Assembly (NCBI RefSeq): GCF_020179605.1
Contig: NZ_JAINZO010000001.1
Span: 2,392,799 to 2,456,798 of the forward strand
DNA from: Geomonas agri
GTDB taxonomy: Bacteria > Desulfobacterota > Desulfuromonadia > Geobacterales > Geobacteraceae
Length of the DNA stretch: 64,000 nt
Direction: 5' to 3'
Part shown: piece after piece, positions 18,899 through 27,159 of the stretch
Numbering within the stretch: the first letter of the stretch is position 1
How the letters are laid out: each line of letters starts with the position of its first letter
Notes under the pieces: generated by a model
Told to the model about the DNA's origin: nothing
The model's input: only the letters and a program-made list of their open reading frames with translations
Database searches by the model: none
Program-made: the position numbers and the translations under genes

Positions 18899-20347
18899 TC
18901 AGCCCTCGGGGAGCAGACCCGGTTCATCCAGGCGGTGCACCTTCATCAGGTTGGTGGTGCCGGGGCTGGACAGTGGGCTCCCCATGGTGATCACCACGAG
19001 ATCCCCCTTTTTGAGCCACCCCATGGCCAGCACCGCCGCTTCCACCGAGATGATCTGGGACTCGGTGTCCCCCTCGATGTCCACCCTGAGCGCGTGCACC
19101 CCGGCGTAGAGCGCGAGCCGACGGCGCACCTGCTGCGAGGGCGTCACCGCGATAATGGGCTGAGCCGGGCGGTATTTGGACACCAGCGCCGCGGTGCTGC
19201 CAGTCTGGGTGAAGGCGAGGATGGCGGAGGCCTTGACGCTCTCCGCGGCACGGCAGGCGGCCATGCCGATCACCTCGGATATGTTGGGGAGGCTGGTCTG
19301 GCCGTTGGGCGCCTTGCAGCACTGCGCCATGAGCTGGGGGTCGGTCTCGATGTCGCGGGCCACCTGCACCATCATGGATACCGCCTCGATCGGGTACTTG
19401 CCGGAGGCGGTCTCGGCGGAGAGCATGATGGCGTCGGTACCGTCCAGTATGGCGTTGGCCACGTCCGAAGTCTCGGCGCGGGTCGGGCGCGGGTTGTTCA
19501 CCATGCTCTCCAGCATCTGGGTCGCGGTGATCACTGGCTTGCCGGCGTCGTTGCAGCTGCGGATGATGCGCTTTTGGATCAGGGGGACCTTCTCGGGGTT
19601 CAGCTCAACGCCCAGATCCCCGCGCGCCACCATGATCCCGTCCGAAACCCGCAGGATGGCGGCGAAGTTCAGGACCGCCTCGGGCTTCTCGATCTTGGCG
19701 ATTATGCGCAGCGGCGAGCCGGCCCGGTCGATGATCTCCTTCAGTTCGACGACGTCCGAGGCCTCGCGCACGAAGGAGAGGGCGACGTAGTCCAGTTCCT
19801 GGTCCATGCAGAACTGCAGGTCCTCCTTGTCCTTTTCGGTAAGCGCGGGGGCGGAGACCTTGGCGCCGGGGAGGTTGATTCCCTTGCGGTCCTTCAGGAG
19901 CCCACCGGTCACCACCTGGCAGCGCACGTCCTCCCCGGAGACCTCAAGCACCTTCAGTTCCATCAGGCCATCGTCGAGGAGGATACGGTCCCCAGCCTTC
20001 ACGTCGCGCGGCAGCCCCTGGTAGATGGTCGGTATGACGTTGTCCTGCCCCAGCACCTCCCTCGTGGTCACCACCACCTCGCTGCCGGCCAGCAACGGCA
20101 TCGCCCCTCCGACCATGAGGCCGGTGCGGATCTTGGGCCCCTGCAGGTCTCCGAGGATGGCCACGGCGTGCTCGTGCTCCTGGGAAAGCTTGCGGATGTG
20201 AGTGATGACGGCGGCCTTGGAGGCGTAATCGCCGTGGGAGAAGTTGAGGCGGAAAACATCGACGCCGGCATGAATCAGGGCGTCCAGCATCTGCTCGGAA
20301 TCTGACGCAGGGCCAACGGTGGCTACGATCTTGGTGCGACGAAACAT
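18899..20347 (-). CDS. pyk: Pyruvate kinase
   Basis: 482 residues. MFRRTKIVATVGPAS start, the KIEKPEAV active site motif, MVARGDLGVEL, the TATQMLESM signature and a complete C-terminal allosteric domain. Makes pyruvate and ATP from PEP. GGAG-like site precedes the ATG. Monocistronic. Confidence 0.97.
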   Translation of the reverse strand: MFRRTKIVATVGPASDSEQMLDALIHAGVDVFRLNFSHGDYASKAAVITHIRKLSQEHEHAVAILGDLQGPKIRTGLMVGGAMPLLAGSEVVVTTREVLGQDNVIPTIYQGLPRDVKAGDRILLDDGLMELKVLEVSGEDVRCQVVTGGLLKDRKGINLPGAKVSAPALTEKDKEDLQFCMDQELDYVALSFVREASDVVELKEIIDRAGSPLRIIAKIEKPEAVLNFAAILRVSDGIMVARGDLGVELNPEKVPLIQKRIIRSCNDAGKPVITATQMLESMVNNPRPTRAETSDVANAILDGTDAIMLSAETASGKYPIEAVSMMVQVARDIETDPQLMAQCCKAPNGQTSLPNISEVIGMAACRAAESVKASAILAFTQTGSTAALVSKYRPAQPIIAVTPSQQVRRRLALYAGVHALRVDIEGDTESQIISVEAAVLAMGWLKKGDLVVITMGSPLSSPGTTNLMKVHRLDEPGLLPEG

Positions 20348-20522
20348 GGGTTCTCCTGGTCGAGCAGGCGCTGGCGGGGACGGTGCAGGTGGACCGTCTC
20401 CCCCGCCTGGTGCCGGCTCGCGAAAGGGGGATGTGCTGTTTGAGGAACGACCCTAAATATCTACCCGAAATCGGGGCGGGACGCAATGCGTATCGGCAGG
20501 TTTTTGCTGGGAGTTTTGCCGG

Positions 20523-21113
20523 TCACCGCTTTTGCAGCTGGCTCCAGCGGAAGCAGTCGACGGTGTGGTCGTTCACCATGCCCACTGCCTGCATCATGGC
20601 GTAACAGATGGTGCTCCCCACGAAGCGGAAGCCGCGCCGCTTGAGGTCGCGGCTCAACCGGTCCGAGGTCTCTGTTCTGGCAGGGACCTCGGCCAAGCTG
20701 CGCCAGGCGTTCTGAATGGGGGCGCCGTCCACGAAGCGCCACAGGTAGGCGTCGAAGGAGCCGAACTCCTGCTGCACGCCGAGAAAGGCGCGCGCGTTGT
20801 CCACGGTGGAGCCAATCTTCAAGCGATTGCGGACGATGGCACGGTCGGCAATGAGCCGGGCTTGGTCGGCTTCCGAAAAACGGGCCACCAGTTCCGGGTC
20901 GAAAGAGGCGAAGGCGCGGCGGTACCCTTCGCGCTTTCTCAGGATGGTGATCCAGGAAAGCCCTGCCTGCGCCCCCTCCAGGGTGAGGAACTCGAAGAGG
21001 AGGCGGTCGTCGTGCACCGGCACTCCCCATTCGAGGTCATGGTAGGCACAGTAAAGGGGATCGCTCCCGGCCCAGCCGCAGCGGTTGGGGCTAGTCGCGT
21101 CCGTGACGGCCAC
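20523..21113 (-). CDS. tag: DNA-3-methyladenine glycosylase I
   Basis: 196 residues, typical Tag length. RCGWAGSDPLYCAYHDLEWG near the start, with the zinc-binding Cys/His set completed by VNDHTVDCFRW at the end. Removes 3-methyladenine from DNA. The open frame extends 79 codons further upstream, but that part is the shadow of the next gene. The first plausible start is GTG 21113, which overlaps the upstream gene by 23 nt. Confidence 0.92.
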   Translation of the reverse strand: MAVTDATSPNRCGWAGSDPLYCAYHDLEWGVPVHDDRLLFEFLTLEGAQAGLSWITILRKREGYRRAFASFDPELVARFSEADQARLIADRAIVRNRLKIGSTVDNARAFLGVQQEFGSFDAYLWRFVDGAPIQNAWRSLAEVPARTETSDRLSRDLKRRGFRFVGSTICYAMMQAVGMVNDHTVDCFRWSQLQKR

Positions 21114-21804
21114 GGTCGGAGTCCCTGTCTTCCCTGCGCTGCTCGTGCTCGTAGCGTTTCTGCTCCTGCCTCTGCTCCTTCTCGAAGCGCTTGTCTTCCT
21201 TTCTTTGTTCCTTTTCGAAACGCTTCTCTTCCTTTCTCTGCTCCTTGGCGTACCGCTTCTCGTCCTTTTGCTGTTCGTGACGCGCCTTCCAGTAGCCGCG
21301 GTCGCTGCGGTGCCTGCCCTGGTAATGTGCCCGGTCACGCTGGTAAACAACGTACTCGTGCGCCCGGTATTCCCTGATGCGCTCGATGCGGTAGCGGCGC
21401 AGCGGCGGCGGGAGTTCGCGGTACCTGACCGGGACCCAGCGGCCCCGGTTATCGGGAGAGCGGTACCAGCGCCCGTCGCGGAAGCTGAAATAGACGTTGT
21501 TGAGGTAGAAGAGGTCGTAGGGGACCCCCACCGCCACGTAGAAGCCCAGCGGCTGCGGATAGATGAACTGCACGTCCTCTTCGGGCTCGTCGTAGTAGGG
21601 GTCGGGCTGCACCGGCACCGGGGCAGGCGCCACCACGACCGGACGGGGGGCGGGGGCCGGGGCCACCACCACGGGGCGCGGCTCGTTACCGAGGTGAATG
21701 TTGACGTCTACTCCGACGTTGCCGGCCTGCGCGTGGGAGAGCATGAGCGGCAGGGCCACGGCCTGCAGCACGAGGGCGCGCGTAATCTTATGTATCATTG
21801 ACAT
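21091..21804 (-). CDS. Exported Arg/Lys/Glu-rich repeat protein
   Basis: 237 residues. Signal peptide (about residues 1-27, cleaved after SHAQA), then a Pro/Val/Ala linker, a central aromatic region (VQFIYPQPLGFYVAVG..., FSFRDGRWYRSPDNRGRW) and a charged tail. The tail contains four 11-residue repeats of the type EKRFEKEQRKE. Start ATG 21804 has AAGGAGG upstream. The central part resembles small periplasmic proteins with FYxxG/W-rich modules. Function unknown; likely periplasmic or envelope-associated. Confidence 0.75.
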   Translation of the reverse strand: MSMIHKITRALVLQAVALPLMLSHAQAGNVGVDVNIHLGNEPRPVVVAPAPAPRPVVVAPAPVPVQPDPYYDEPEEDVQFIYPQPLGFYVAVGVPYDLFYLNNVYFSFRDGRWYRSPDNRGRWVPVRYRELPPPLRRYRIERIREYRAHEYVVYQRDRAHYQGRHRSDRGYWKARHEQQKDEKRYAKEQRKEEKRFEKEQRKEDKRFEKEQRQEQKRYEHEQRREDRDSDRGRHGRD

Positions 21805-21827
21805 CTGTTCCTCCTTGGATGATGAGG

Positions 21828-23612
21828 TCAGCCTGCGACACTCAACGGTTTGCATCCTTCGTCCGGGGCGGCGAACCGCTTCATGTAGCCGGTGAAGTCC
21901 TCCCCCGGCATGGGGGAGGCGAAGTAGAATCCCTGCGCCTCGTCACAGCAGCGCTCCACCAGGAATTCGAGCTGGGCGTCGCTCTCGACCCCCTCCGCGA
22001 TCACCTTGAGCTTCAGGCTGTGGGCCATGGAGATGATCGCCGCGGCGATGGCAGCGTCGTCGCTGTCGGTGACCAGTTCAGCGATAAAGGAGCGGTCGAT
22101 CTTGATGGCGTCGATGGGGAAGTGTTTCAGGTAGTTGAGCGAGGAATAGCCAGTGCCGAAGTCGTCGATGCTCAATCGCACCCCCATCTGCTTCAGGGCC
22201 TGCAGCGCGTCGATATTCTTTTCGGCGCGCTCCATGATGACGCTCTCGGTAAATTCCAGCTCCAGCGAGCTGGGACGAACCCCGGTCTCCTCGATGACGC
22301 AGGCCACCGTCTCCAGGAAATCGGGCTGCCGGAACTGCCGCCCCGAGATGTTGACTGCGACCTTGAGCCCCGGGAAGAAGGCGTCCCACTGCACGGCATG
22401 CATGCAGGCCTCCCTCAGCACCAGGTCACCAAGTTCGAAAATGAAGCCGCAGGACTCGGCAATAGGGATGAACTCGTCCGGTCCGACCAGGCCGAACTCG
22501 GCGCTGTGCCAGCGCAGAAGCGCCTCCGCGCCGGTCAGGCGCAGGGTCTTCAGGTCCCACTGGGGCTGGAAATAGAGGTAGAACTCCCCCCGCGCCAGCC
22601 CCTGGCGCATCCCGTTCTCCAGCGCCACACGGCGCATGTTCACCTGGTTCATCTCCTGGGAGAAGAACTGGTAACCGGCCTTTCCCTCGCTCTTGGCCTG
22701 GTACAACGCGGCGTCGGCGCTGCGCAAGAGGCTCTCCACGTCGCGGCCGTCCTCGGGGAACAGGGCAATGCCGATGCTGGTGCTGCCGTAAACTTCCTCC
22801 CCGTCGATAAGGAACGGCTCGGTGAAGAGCGCCTGCAGCCTGGCGGCTGTTGCCGCCACCCCTTCGTCCCCTGGGACCGGGTTGATCACGATGACGAACT
22901 CGTCGCCCCCCAGCCGCGCCAAGGTGTTCGATTCGCACAGGCACCCCGCCAGCCGGGCCGCCACTTCCTGCAGGAACTTATCACCTATTTCGTGTCCCTT
23001 GGAGCTGTTCAGGTCCTTGAAGTTGTCCAAGTCGAGAAAGAGAAGCGCCAGCTCGCGCCGCTCGCGCTGGGCAAGGGCAAGTGCCTGGTGCAGACGGTCC
23101 ATGAGCAGCGTCCGGTTGGGAAGCTTGGTGACGCTGTCGTAATAGGCGAGGGTCTCCAGTTGTTGCTCGCAAAGCTTGCGCTGGGTCATGTCTTCGCAGG
23201 CGGTCAGCATGCCCAGGTATTCGCCGCCGGCATTGCGGATCGGGAGCGAGGTGAGCTGAACCGGGAAGATCATACCGTCCTTGCGCAGGTTGAGTCCCTC
23301 GCGCTTCCAAAGCCCAGCGGTGCGCTGGTTGATGCGCCGGGCGGCTGTTTGCCCCTCGGGCGCCAGGACGCGCGCCGGCCTGCCGACCAGCTCTTCCCGA
23401 GCGTAACCGTGCATCTCCGCCTCGGCACGATTCACGTAGACGATTTTGCCCTCCCTGTCGCTGATGGTGATCCCCGCCGAGATGGGAAGGAAATCGATAG
23501 CCTCCTTCAGCATCGCCAGACGCTCCTCGTCCTGCTGCAGTGGGTTCAGCAACTGCAGGGAGCCGGAACCCAGCTGCAAACAGGTTGGTAGGTCGTTAGT
23601 CGCATCGTGCAT
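21828..23612 (-). CDS. PAS–GGDEF–EAL cyclic-di-GMP turnover protein under riboswitch control
   Basis: 594 residues from ATG 23612 (AGGAG 8 nt upstream). PAS (about 25-145), GGDEF (about 155-320) with an intact LGGDEF active site, and EAL (about 330-580) with GAEALLRW, NISGRQF and DDFGTGYSS intact. No RxxD inhibitory site precedes GGDEF. The residue matching the guanine-contacting Asp of PleD is kept (NSSKGHEIGD), whereas Hypr cyclases that make 3',3'-cGAMP have Ser/Thr there. So this is expected to make and/or degrade c-di-GMP. A GEMM riboswitch and terminator lie about 140 nt upstream. No membrane helix seen; cytoplasmic. Confidence 0.93.
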   Translation of the reverse strand: MHDATNDLPTCLQLGSGSLQLLNPLQQDEERLAMLKEAIDFLPISAGITISDREGKIVYVNRAEAEMHGYAREELVGRPARVLAPEGQTAARRINQRTAGLWKREGLNLRKDGMIFPVQLTSLPIRNAGGEYLGMLTACEDMTQRKLCEQQLETLAYYDSVTKLPNRTLLMDRLHQALALAQRERRELALLFLDLDNFKDLNSSKGHEIGDKFLQEVAARLAGCLCESNTLARLGGDEFVIVINPVPGDEGVAATAARLQALFTEPFLIDGEEVYGSTSIGIALFPEDGRDVESLLRSADAALYQAKSEGKAGYQFFSQEMNQVNMRRVALENGMRQGLARGEFYLYFQPQWDLKTLRLTGAEALLRWHSAEFGLVGPDEFIPIAESCGFIFELGDLVLREACMHAVQWDAFFPGLKVAVNISGRQFRQPDFLETVACVIEETGVRPSSLELEFTESVIMERAEKNIDALQALKQMGVRLSIDDFGTGYSSLNYLKHFPIDAIKIDRSFIAELVTDSDDAAIAAAIISMAHSLKLKVIAEGVESDAQLEFLVERCCDEAQGFYFASPMPGEDFTGYMKRFAAPDEGCKPLSVAG

Positions 23613-23752
23613 GGGGTCTCTCCTGCCGCCGGCCTGGCCGTGGCATGAACGTCTGGATTGACATAAAAGGCGATGGTGAGGGAGTAGGTGGTAGCCAGCT
23701 CCCGTGGCAGGGCGCACGGGGCAGGCTTAGGACAACGTCATTAGAAGCGGGC

Positions 23753-23811
23753 AAAAAAAAACGGGTTGCCGGTATCTTAGCTGAACCTGTGCTAGATATT
23801 TCGGCAACCCG
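23753..23811 (-). terminator. Riboswitch-controlled terminator ahead of the GGDEF-EAL gene
   Basis: On the minus strand CGGGTTGCCG (complement of 23802-23811) pairs with CGGCAACCCG (complement of 23762-23771), followed by nine T (23753-23761). Its 5' arm is the 3' part of the GEMM aptamer, so the two structures exclude each other. This predicts ligand-dependent antitermination (an ON switch). Confidence 0.85.
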
Positions 23812-23879
23812 GCTGTCTCAGGGAGACCCTTGGGCTTTCCGTCCCACCCTCGCGGATGGTTTAGTATTATCGTTTATCT
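23794..23879 (-). ncRNA. GEMM-I riboswitch (Geobacter type, probable 3',3'-cGAMP/GEMM-Ib)
   Basis: Read on the minus strand the segment contains AAACCATCCGCGAGGGTGGG, then ACGGAAAGCC, a variable hairpin, GACAGCCGG and GTTGCCG: the conserved GEMM-I core. A short P1 helix (AGATA at 23875-23879, TATCT at 23794-23798) closes it. The residue aligning with G20 of the Vc2 c-di-GMP aptamer is A (AATACTAAACC), the change that marks cGAMP-selective GEMM-Ib riboswitches described from Geobacter. Family membership is clear. Ligand choice is inferred from hand alignment. Confidence 0.88.
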
Positions 23880-24027
23880 TTTTCCGGTGCTGTCCGTTCT
23901 GGCGCGCTTCGGAATAGGCGAGCCGCCCTTTCCCGATTGTCTCCGGCAGCCGTTGCTGCCCTTGCCATCGCGTAGAAGGTTTAACCAGATGGGGAGGGAA
24001 ATGTCAAATGAAATCAACCTTAGGTAG

Positions 24028-24315
24028 GGAGGACCCTGGGCAGGTTTCCCCCAGGCCAAGATCCTCAAGGCAACCGAGACCAAGCGTTTCCGTCGGCTGG
24101 ACAGCCAGGAGGACGTCGAGGCCAACGTGCGCATTACCGCGACGCACCAGGTACTCCCTCGGATGGTCACGGACAGCAAGTTCCGCGTCGACCTCTTTTC
24201 CAGGCTTAATGTCATGAACATCTGCTTGCCGAGACTTCGGGACCGCAAGGAAGACATCGAGTCGTTGGTGCAGTACTTCTTCGAGACGCTGAACGAGGAG
24301 TACGTCAGGTCGTGA
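24028..24315 (+). pseudogene. Remnant of a sigma-54 activator AAA+ domain
   Basis: After a TAG at 24025, one frame reads about 95 codons resembling the middle of an NtrC-type AAA+ domain: QAKILKATETKRFRRLDSQE, DVEANVRITATHQ, then FRVDLFSRLNVMNICLPRLR and DRKEDIESLVQYFF. Walker A, Walker B and GAFTGA parts and the whole DNA-binding end are missing. A nine-codon ORF (ATG 24001) with a GGAGG-like site directly precedes it. It is a decayed fragment, possibly of a once intact regulator. Confidence 0.7.
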
Positions 24316-24390
24316 TCCACGCGGCGCCGGAGGCCCTGGAATCAGGGGACGACATCTCCGGGTTGGCGACGTGGCGCCCTGTGACGCAAC

Positions 24391-24421
24391 AAAAAAAAAG
24401 GCCGCGCCTTTCGGTGCGGCC
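24391..24421 (-). terminator. Terminator of the 24.4-kb exported protein gene
   Basis: GGCCGCGCC (24400-24408) pairs with GGTGCGGCC (24413-24421). On the minus strand nine T follow (24391-24399). Confidence 0.85.
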
Positions 24422-24446
24422 CGAAGGAACCGTAACTGCTAGTTGC

Positions 24447-24845
24447 TTAGCGTCCTGCTCCGCCACTGCCTCCTGTACCGCTGCCGGTGCCGCCCATGTC
24501 TCCGGTGCCGCCGGTCCCTGCGCCGCCGGGGCCCATGGTGCCACTGGGACCGCCCGTGGCCGGGGTACCGTAGTTAGGCTGCAGCCCGGTGGCCCCGGTG
24601 CCCGGACTTCTCCTGGTGTGTTTCCTGGTCCTTTTTTTGCTGCTTTTCTTTTTTTTCTTCTTGGTCTTGGTTTTGGGCTTGGCCGTTTCGGCACTCCCCT
24701 GGTCACTCTGGGTCCCGGTCGAAATGCCGGTCCCTTGGCCGCCGGAATAGCCCGAATCAGTTCCGGTCGTGTCTGCAGCCCAGACCATTCCAGCGAACGA
24801 TACTGCTACCAGCGCGGCTACGATGGTGGATAGTACTTTTTTCAT
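24447..24845 (-). CDS. Small exported Lys- and Gly-rich protein
   Basis: 132 residues from ATG 24845 (AGGAGG upstream). Signal peptide MKKVLSTIVAALVAVSFAG with cleavage near VWA-AD. The mature part is low complexity: Gly/Thr/Ser-rich, then a basic block of Lys/Arg (KTKTKKKKKKSSKK), then Gly-rich GGTGSGTGGSGG. No domain recognised. Function unknown; possibly an envelope or nucleic-acid-associated protein. A -35/-10-like pair (TTGGTA, 16 nt, TATAGT at 24880-24885) overlaps the 17-bp motif at 24892-24908. Confidence 0.7.
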   Translation of the reverse strand: MKKVLSTIVAALVAVSFAGMVWAADTTGTDSGYSGGQGTGISTGTQSDQGSAETAKPKTKTKKKKKKSSKKRTRKHTRRSPGTGATGLQPNYGTPATGGPSGTMGPGGAGTGGTGDMGGTGSGTGGSGGAGR

Positions 24846-24891
24846 AATGATCCTCCTGAGTTTGATAAACAACCGACACACTATAGCACGT

Positions 24892-24908
24892 CATTAGTTT
24901 TTACCAAT
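24892..24908. promoter_or_regulatory. Inverted-repeat operator candidate (ATTAGT-N4-ACYAAT), copy 1
   Basis: CATTAGTTTTTACCAAT matches the sequence at 50576-50592 at 16 of 17 positions. It lies 47 nt upstream of the exported protein start, over its likely -35 region. Confidence 0.5.
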
Positions 24909-24962
24909 CATCGATAGGCTTTTTTCGCCAGCCCCGCTACCAGGTTTTTTCGACTCTCCCGC

Positions 24963-24991
24963 TTGACAGGTTAATCTCTTATAGTTATAAA
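24963..24991 (+). promoter_or_regulatory. Near-consensus sigma-70 promoter for the 54-aa gene
   Basis: TTGACA (24963-24968), 17-nt spacer, TATAAA (24986-24991). Transcription would start near 25000, about 30 nt before the TTG start codon. Confidence 0.75.
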
Positions 24992-25028
24992 CGTCTAATC
25001 TAAATTCGCGCAAAAGGAGAGCGGCACG

Positions 25029-25193
25029 TTGAAAACGATGAAACCTTTCGATCTGGCCCACGAGCAGTATCAACTATTGATGGCAAAGTTTCAGACCACC
25101 AAGGATCTGCGGGAAAAGAATATACTCTTCAGACGGCTCACCAACCTCCTTGCAGTGATGGAATTCCTTATCTCCATCCATAAACCCCACTAA
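25029..25193 (+). CDS. Small cytoplasmic protein, 54 aa
   Basis: Short gene with every expression signal: promoter at 24963, AAAGGAGA (25012-25019), TTG start 25029, stop 25191-25193. An ATG three codons further (25038) is an alternative start. The product MKTMKPFDLAHEQYQLLMAK... is likely helical, with a hydrophobic C-terminal segment (LTNLLAVMEFLISIH). No family recognised. Confidence 0.65.
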   Translation: MKTMKPFDLAHEQYQLLMAKFQTTKDLREKNILFRRLTNLLAVMEFLISIHKPH

Positions 25194-25328
25194 CCGGCGT
25201 TAATCCAGGGGGCGTGTCAAGCGCTCCTTGGCTTCCGAGCCCACGCTTCTTTCAGACTTGCCTTACCACCAGTAGTGACATCCTAGTCAGAGTTCATGCT
25301 ATAATGCTGTCAATCTTGGTGACAGGCT

Positions 25329-26255
25329 ATGAGTATTCCCGCCGTTCGCACTACTTCCCCGCAACTTCGGACTGCACGCCTTTGGTTTGCCGCATCGCAC
25401 TTCATTGCCATACTGCAACAGGAATTCTTCGCCCACTGGCACCGTGCCCTACGCAGGTTCGACCTGGACGAGGTGCATGACCTGCGCGTGGCGTCGCGCC
25501 GCCTGCGCGAGGGCCTTGCCCTGTTTTCCCCGATGCTGCCGGGGAAAAAGGTGTCCCGGCTTTCGCGCAAGGTGAAAAAGCTTACCGTTTTGCTGGGTGA
25601 GTTACGCAACGTTGACGAGGCGCTGCTTTTTTTCTCTGGTTTGGCCGGGGTGGAAACCGGTGCTGCCCCTGCTGCAACCGCGGAGCTGCTACGAACGCTG
25701 TCCAAGGAGCGGGAGACAGCCCAGAAGGATTTGACTGGGGTGCTGGCGGGGTTCAACGCGGGGAAGATGGAAAAGAATGTGACGGGATTGTATCGGAAGC
25801 CAAATCCGTTCAAACGGGACGGGGTGGACCCCTTCACCAAGATCGGCCCCTTTGCCGCAGATGCCCTGCACGCGCGGGTCACGCTGGTCGAGGAACTTTT
25901 CCCGGCCGCGCTACACGAAGGGGACGCTGTGGCGCAGCACAGGCTGCGTATCGCCTTCAAGAAACTGCGCTACCGGCTGGAGATCCTGGCTCCTCTGTTG
26001 GAAGACCAGGGCGAAGAATTGCGCCGAGTCCTCAAACGCTACCAGGACGTCCTGGGCAAACTGCACGATGTGGATGTTTTCGGGGAGATGGTGCTGCAAC
26101 GGGTGACGACGGGAACGGGACAGGAAGAGCTGCTGCAGGCACTGGCGCAGCACCGGGCCGCGCTCTACGAGAGCTTTACCCAGGCGCACCGCGATCAGCC
26201 GCTGCCCCTCCTGATGAATCAGATCAGCGCGGAGCTTCGCCTTCCCCGTCGGTAA
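25329..26255 (+). CDS. CHAD-domain protein
   Basis: 308 residues, all-helical CHAD domain with its conserved basic/His residues: VHDLRVASRRLREGL at about 55-70 and HRLRIAFKKLRYRLEI near 220. CHAD proteins bind inorganic polyphosphate and often accompany polyphosphate or stress genes. No CYTH domain is attached. The 3' end overlaps the convergent M28 peptidase gene by 32 nt. Confidence 0.9.
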   Translation: MSIPAVRTTSPQLRTARLWFAASHFIAILQQEFFAHWHRALRRFDLDEVHDLRVASRRLREGLALFSPMLPGKKVSRLSRKVKKLTVLLGELRNVDEALLFFSGLAGVETGAAPAATAELLRTLSKERETAQKDLTGVLAGFNAGKMEKNVTGLYRKPNPFKRDGVDPFTKIGPFAADALHARVTLVEELFPAALHEGDAVAQHRLRIAFKKLRYRLEILAPLLEDQGEELRRVLKRYQDVLGKLHDVDVFGEMVLQRVTTGTGQEELLQALAQHRAALYESFTQAHRDQPLPLLMNQISAELRLPRR

Positions 26256-27159
26256 GACCCAACAGGAACGCAGCCGTAGCCTCGCAGACCCGGGTGGCAA
26301 AAGAGAGGTTGAGGGTGTCGATGGTATCGCTGTGCTGGTGGTAGTGGGGATTGCGGAAGTTGGTGGTGTCGGTCAGCATGATGGCAGGGTAGCCGGCATC
26401 CCAGAAGGGTGCGTGGTCTGACCTGCGGGTATCGGGGAGGAGTTCGCCGTTGCCCGGCACAACCAGGGGGACCACCGGGAGAGCAACCTGGAAGCTGTCA
26501 GCGGCCAGGGCAAACCGGGTGACCAGTCCCTGCGACAACTCGTTCCCGATCACGGCAAGAAAGTCGCCATGAGGGGGCACCTGCAGCGGCACCCCTGCGG
26601 GAGCGCGTTGAGGCACCGAGCTACCGGCGAAAGCCACCGATTCCAGCACCACCACGGCCTCGATTGCCCACCCCTGTGCCGCGGCCAGCGCAGCCAGTGC
26701 ACGGCTTCCTCGAAGGCCGGTCCCGGTCTCATCCGCACCCGAGTTCTCCTCTAGGTTCACCCCGATGAACTGCAGCGTCACTTCCGGCTGCCACTGTTTG
26801 AAGATCGTGGCGAGTTCAAGCAACAGCGCGACGCCGCTTGCGTTGTCGTCAGCCCCCGGCGAACCGGCCACGGTGTCGTAATGGGCCAGCACCAGGACCC
26901 GCTGGTTCGGCCGGCGCTTCCCCAGCTTCGTCGCGACCACGTTGTGGTACTGCTCCCCGCCATTCTCGAAGCCATGCAGGTCCACGGCGTAGCCCAACGC
27001 CCGCAACGTGTCTTCCAGGTAGTCGCAGGCCCGCTGCAACGCGGCGGGCGCCGCCATCGGATGCCGGACCCCCTCCAGGAACTTCAGGTGCTGCTCGATT
27101 CGAGCCCTGGAGACAGCAGGGAGCACGCTACCCTTGCCCGCTCCAAAGGCCGACCTCAC
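26224..27159 (-). CDS. M28-family metallopeptidase
   Basis: 311 residues. Zinc-ligand pattern of M28 aminopeptidases: LAHYDTVAGSPGADDNASG (His and bridging Asp), NLEENSG (catalytic Glu pair), and DHAPFWDAG, with the last His in HQHSDTIDT. No obvious signal peptide, so possibly cytoplasmic. ATG overlaps the stop of the upstream DUF4124 gene (4 nt). Confidence 0.9.
   Translation of the reverse strand: MRSAFGAGKGSVLPAVSRARIEQHLKFLEGVRHPMAAPAALQRACDYLEDTLRALGYAVDLHGFENGGEQYHNVVATKLGKRRPNQRVLVLAHYDTVAGSPGADDNASGVALLLELATIFKQWQPEVTLQFIGVNLEENSGADETGTGLRGSRALAALAAAQGWAIEAVVVLESVAFAGSSVPQRAPAGVPLQVPPHGDFLAVIGNELSQGLVTRFALAADSFQVALPVVPLVVPGNGELLPDTRRSDHAPFWDAGYPAIMLTDTTNFRNPHYHQHSDTIDTLNLSFATRVCEATAAFLLGLTDGEGEAPR

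Noticed and set aside
21828-23612. Idea that the GGDEF protein is a Hypr cGAMP synthase because of its riboswitch
   Set aside because: The position that is Ser/Thr in Hypr enzymes is Asp here (NSSKGHEIGD).
24312-24833. A 173-codon plus-strand frame opposite the small exported protein
   Set aside because: Antisense to a gene with signal peptide, ribosome site and terminator.
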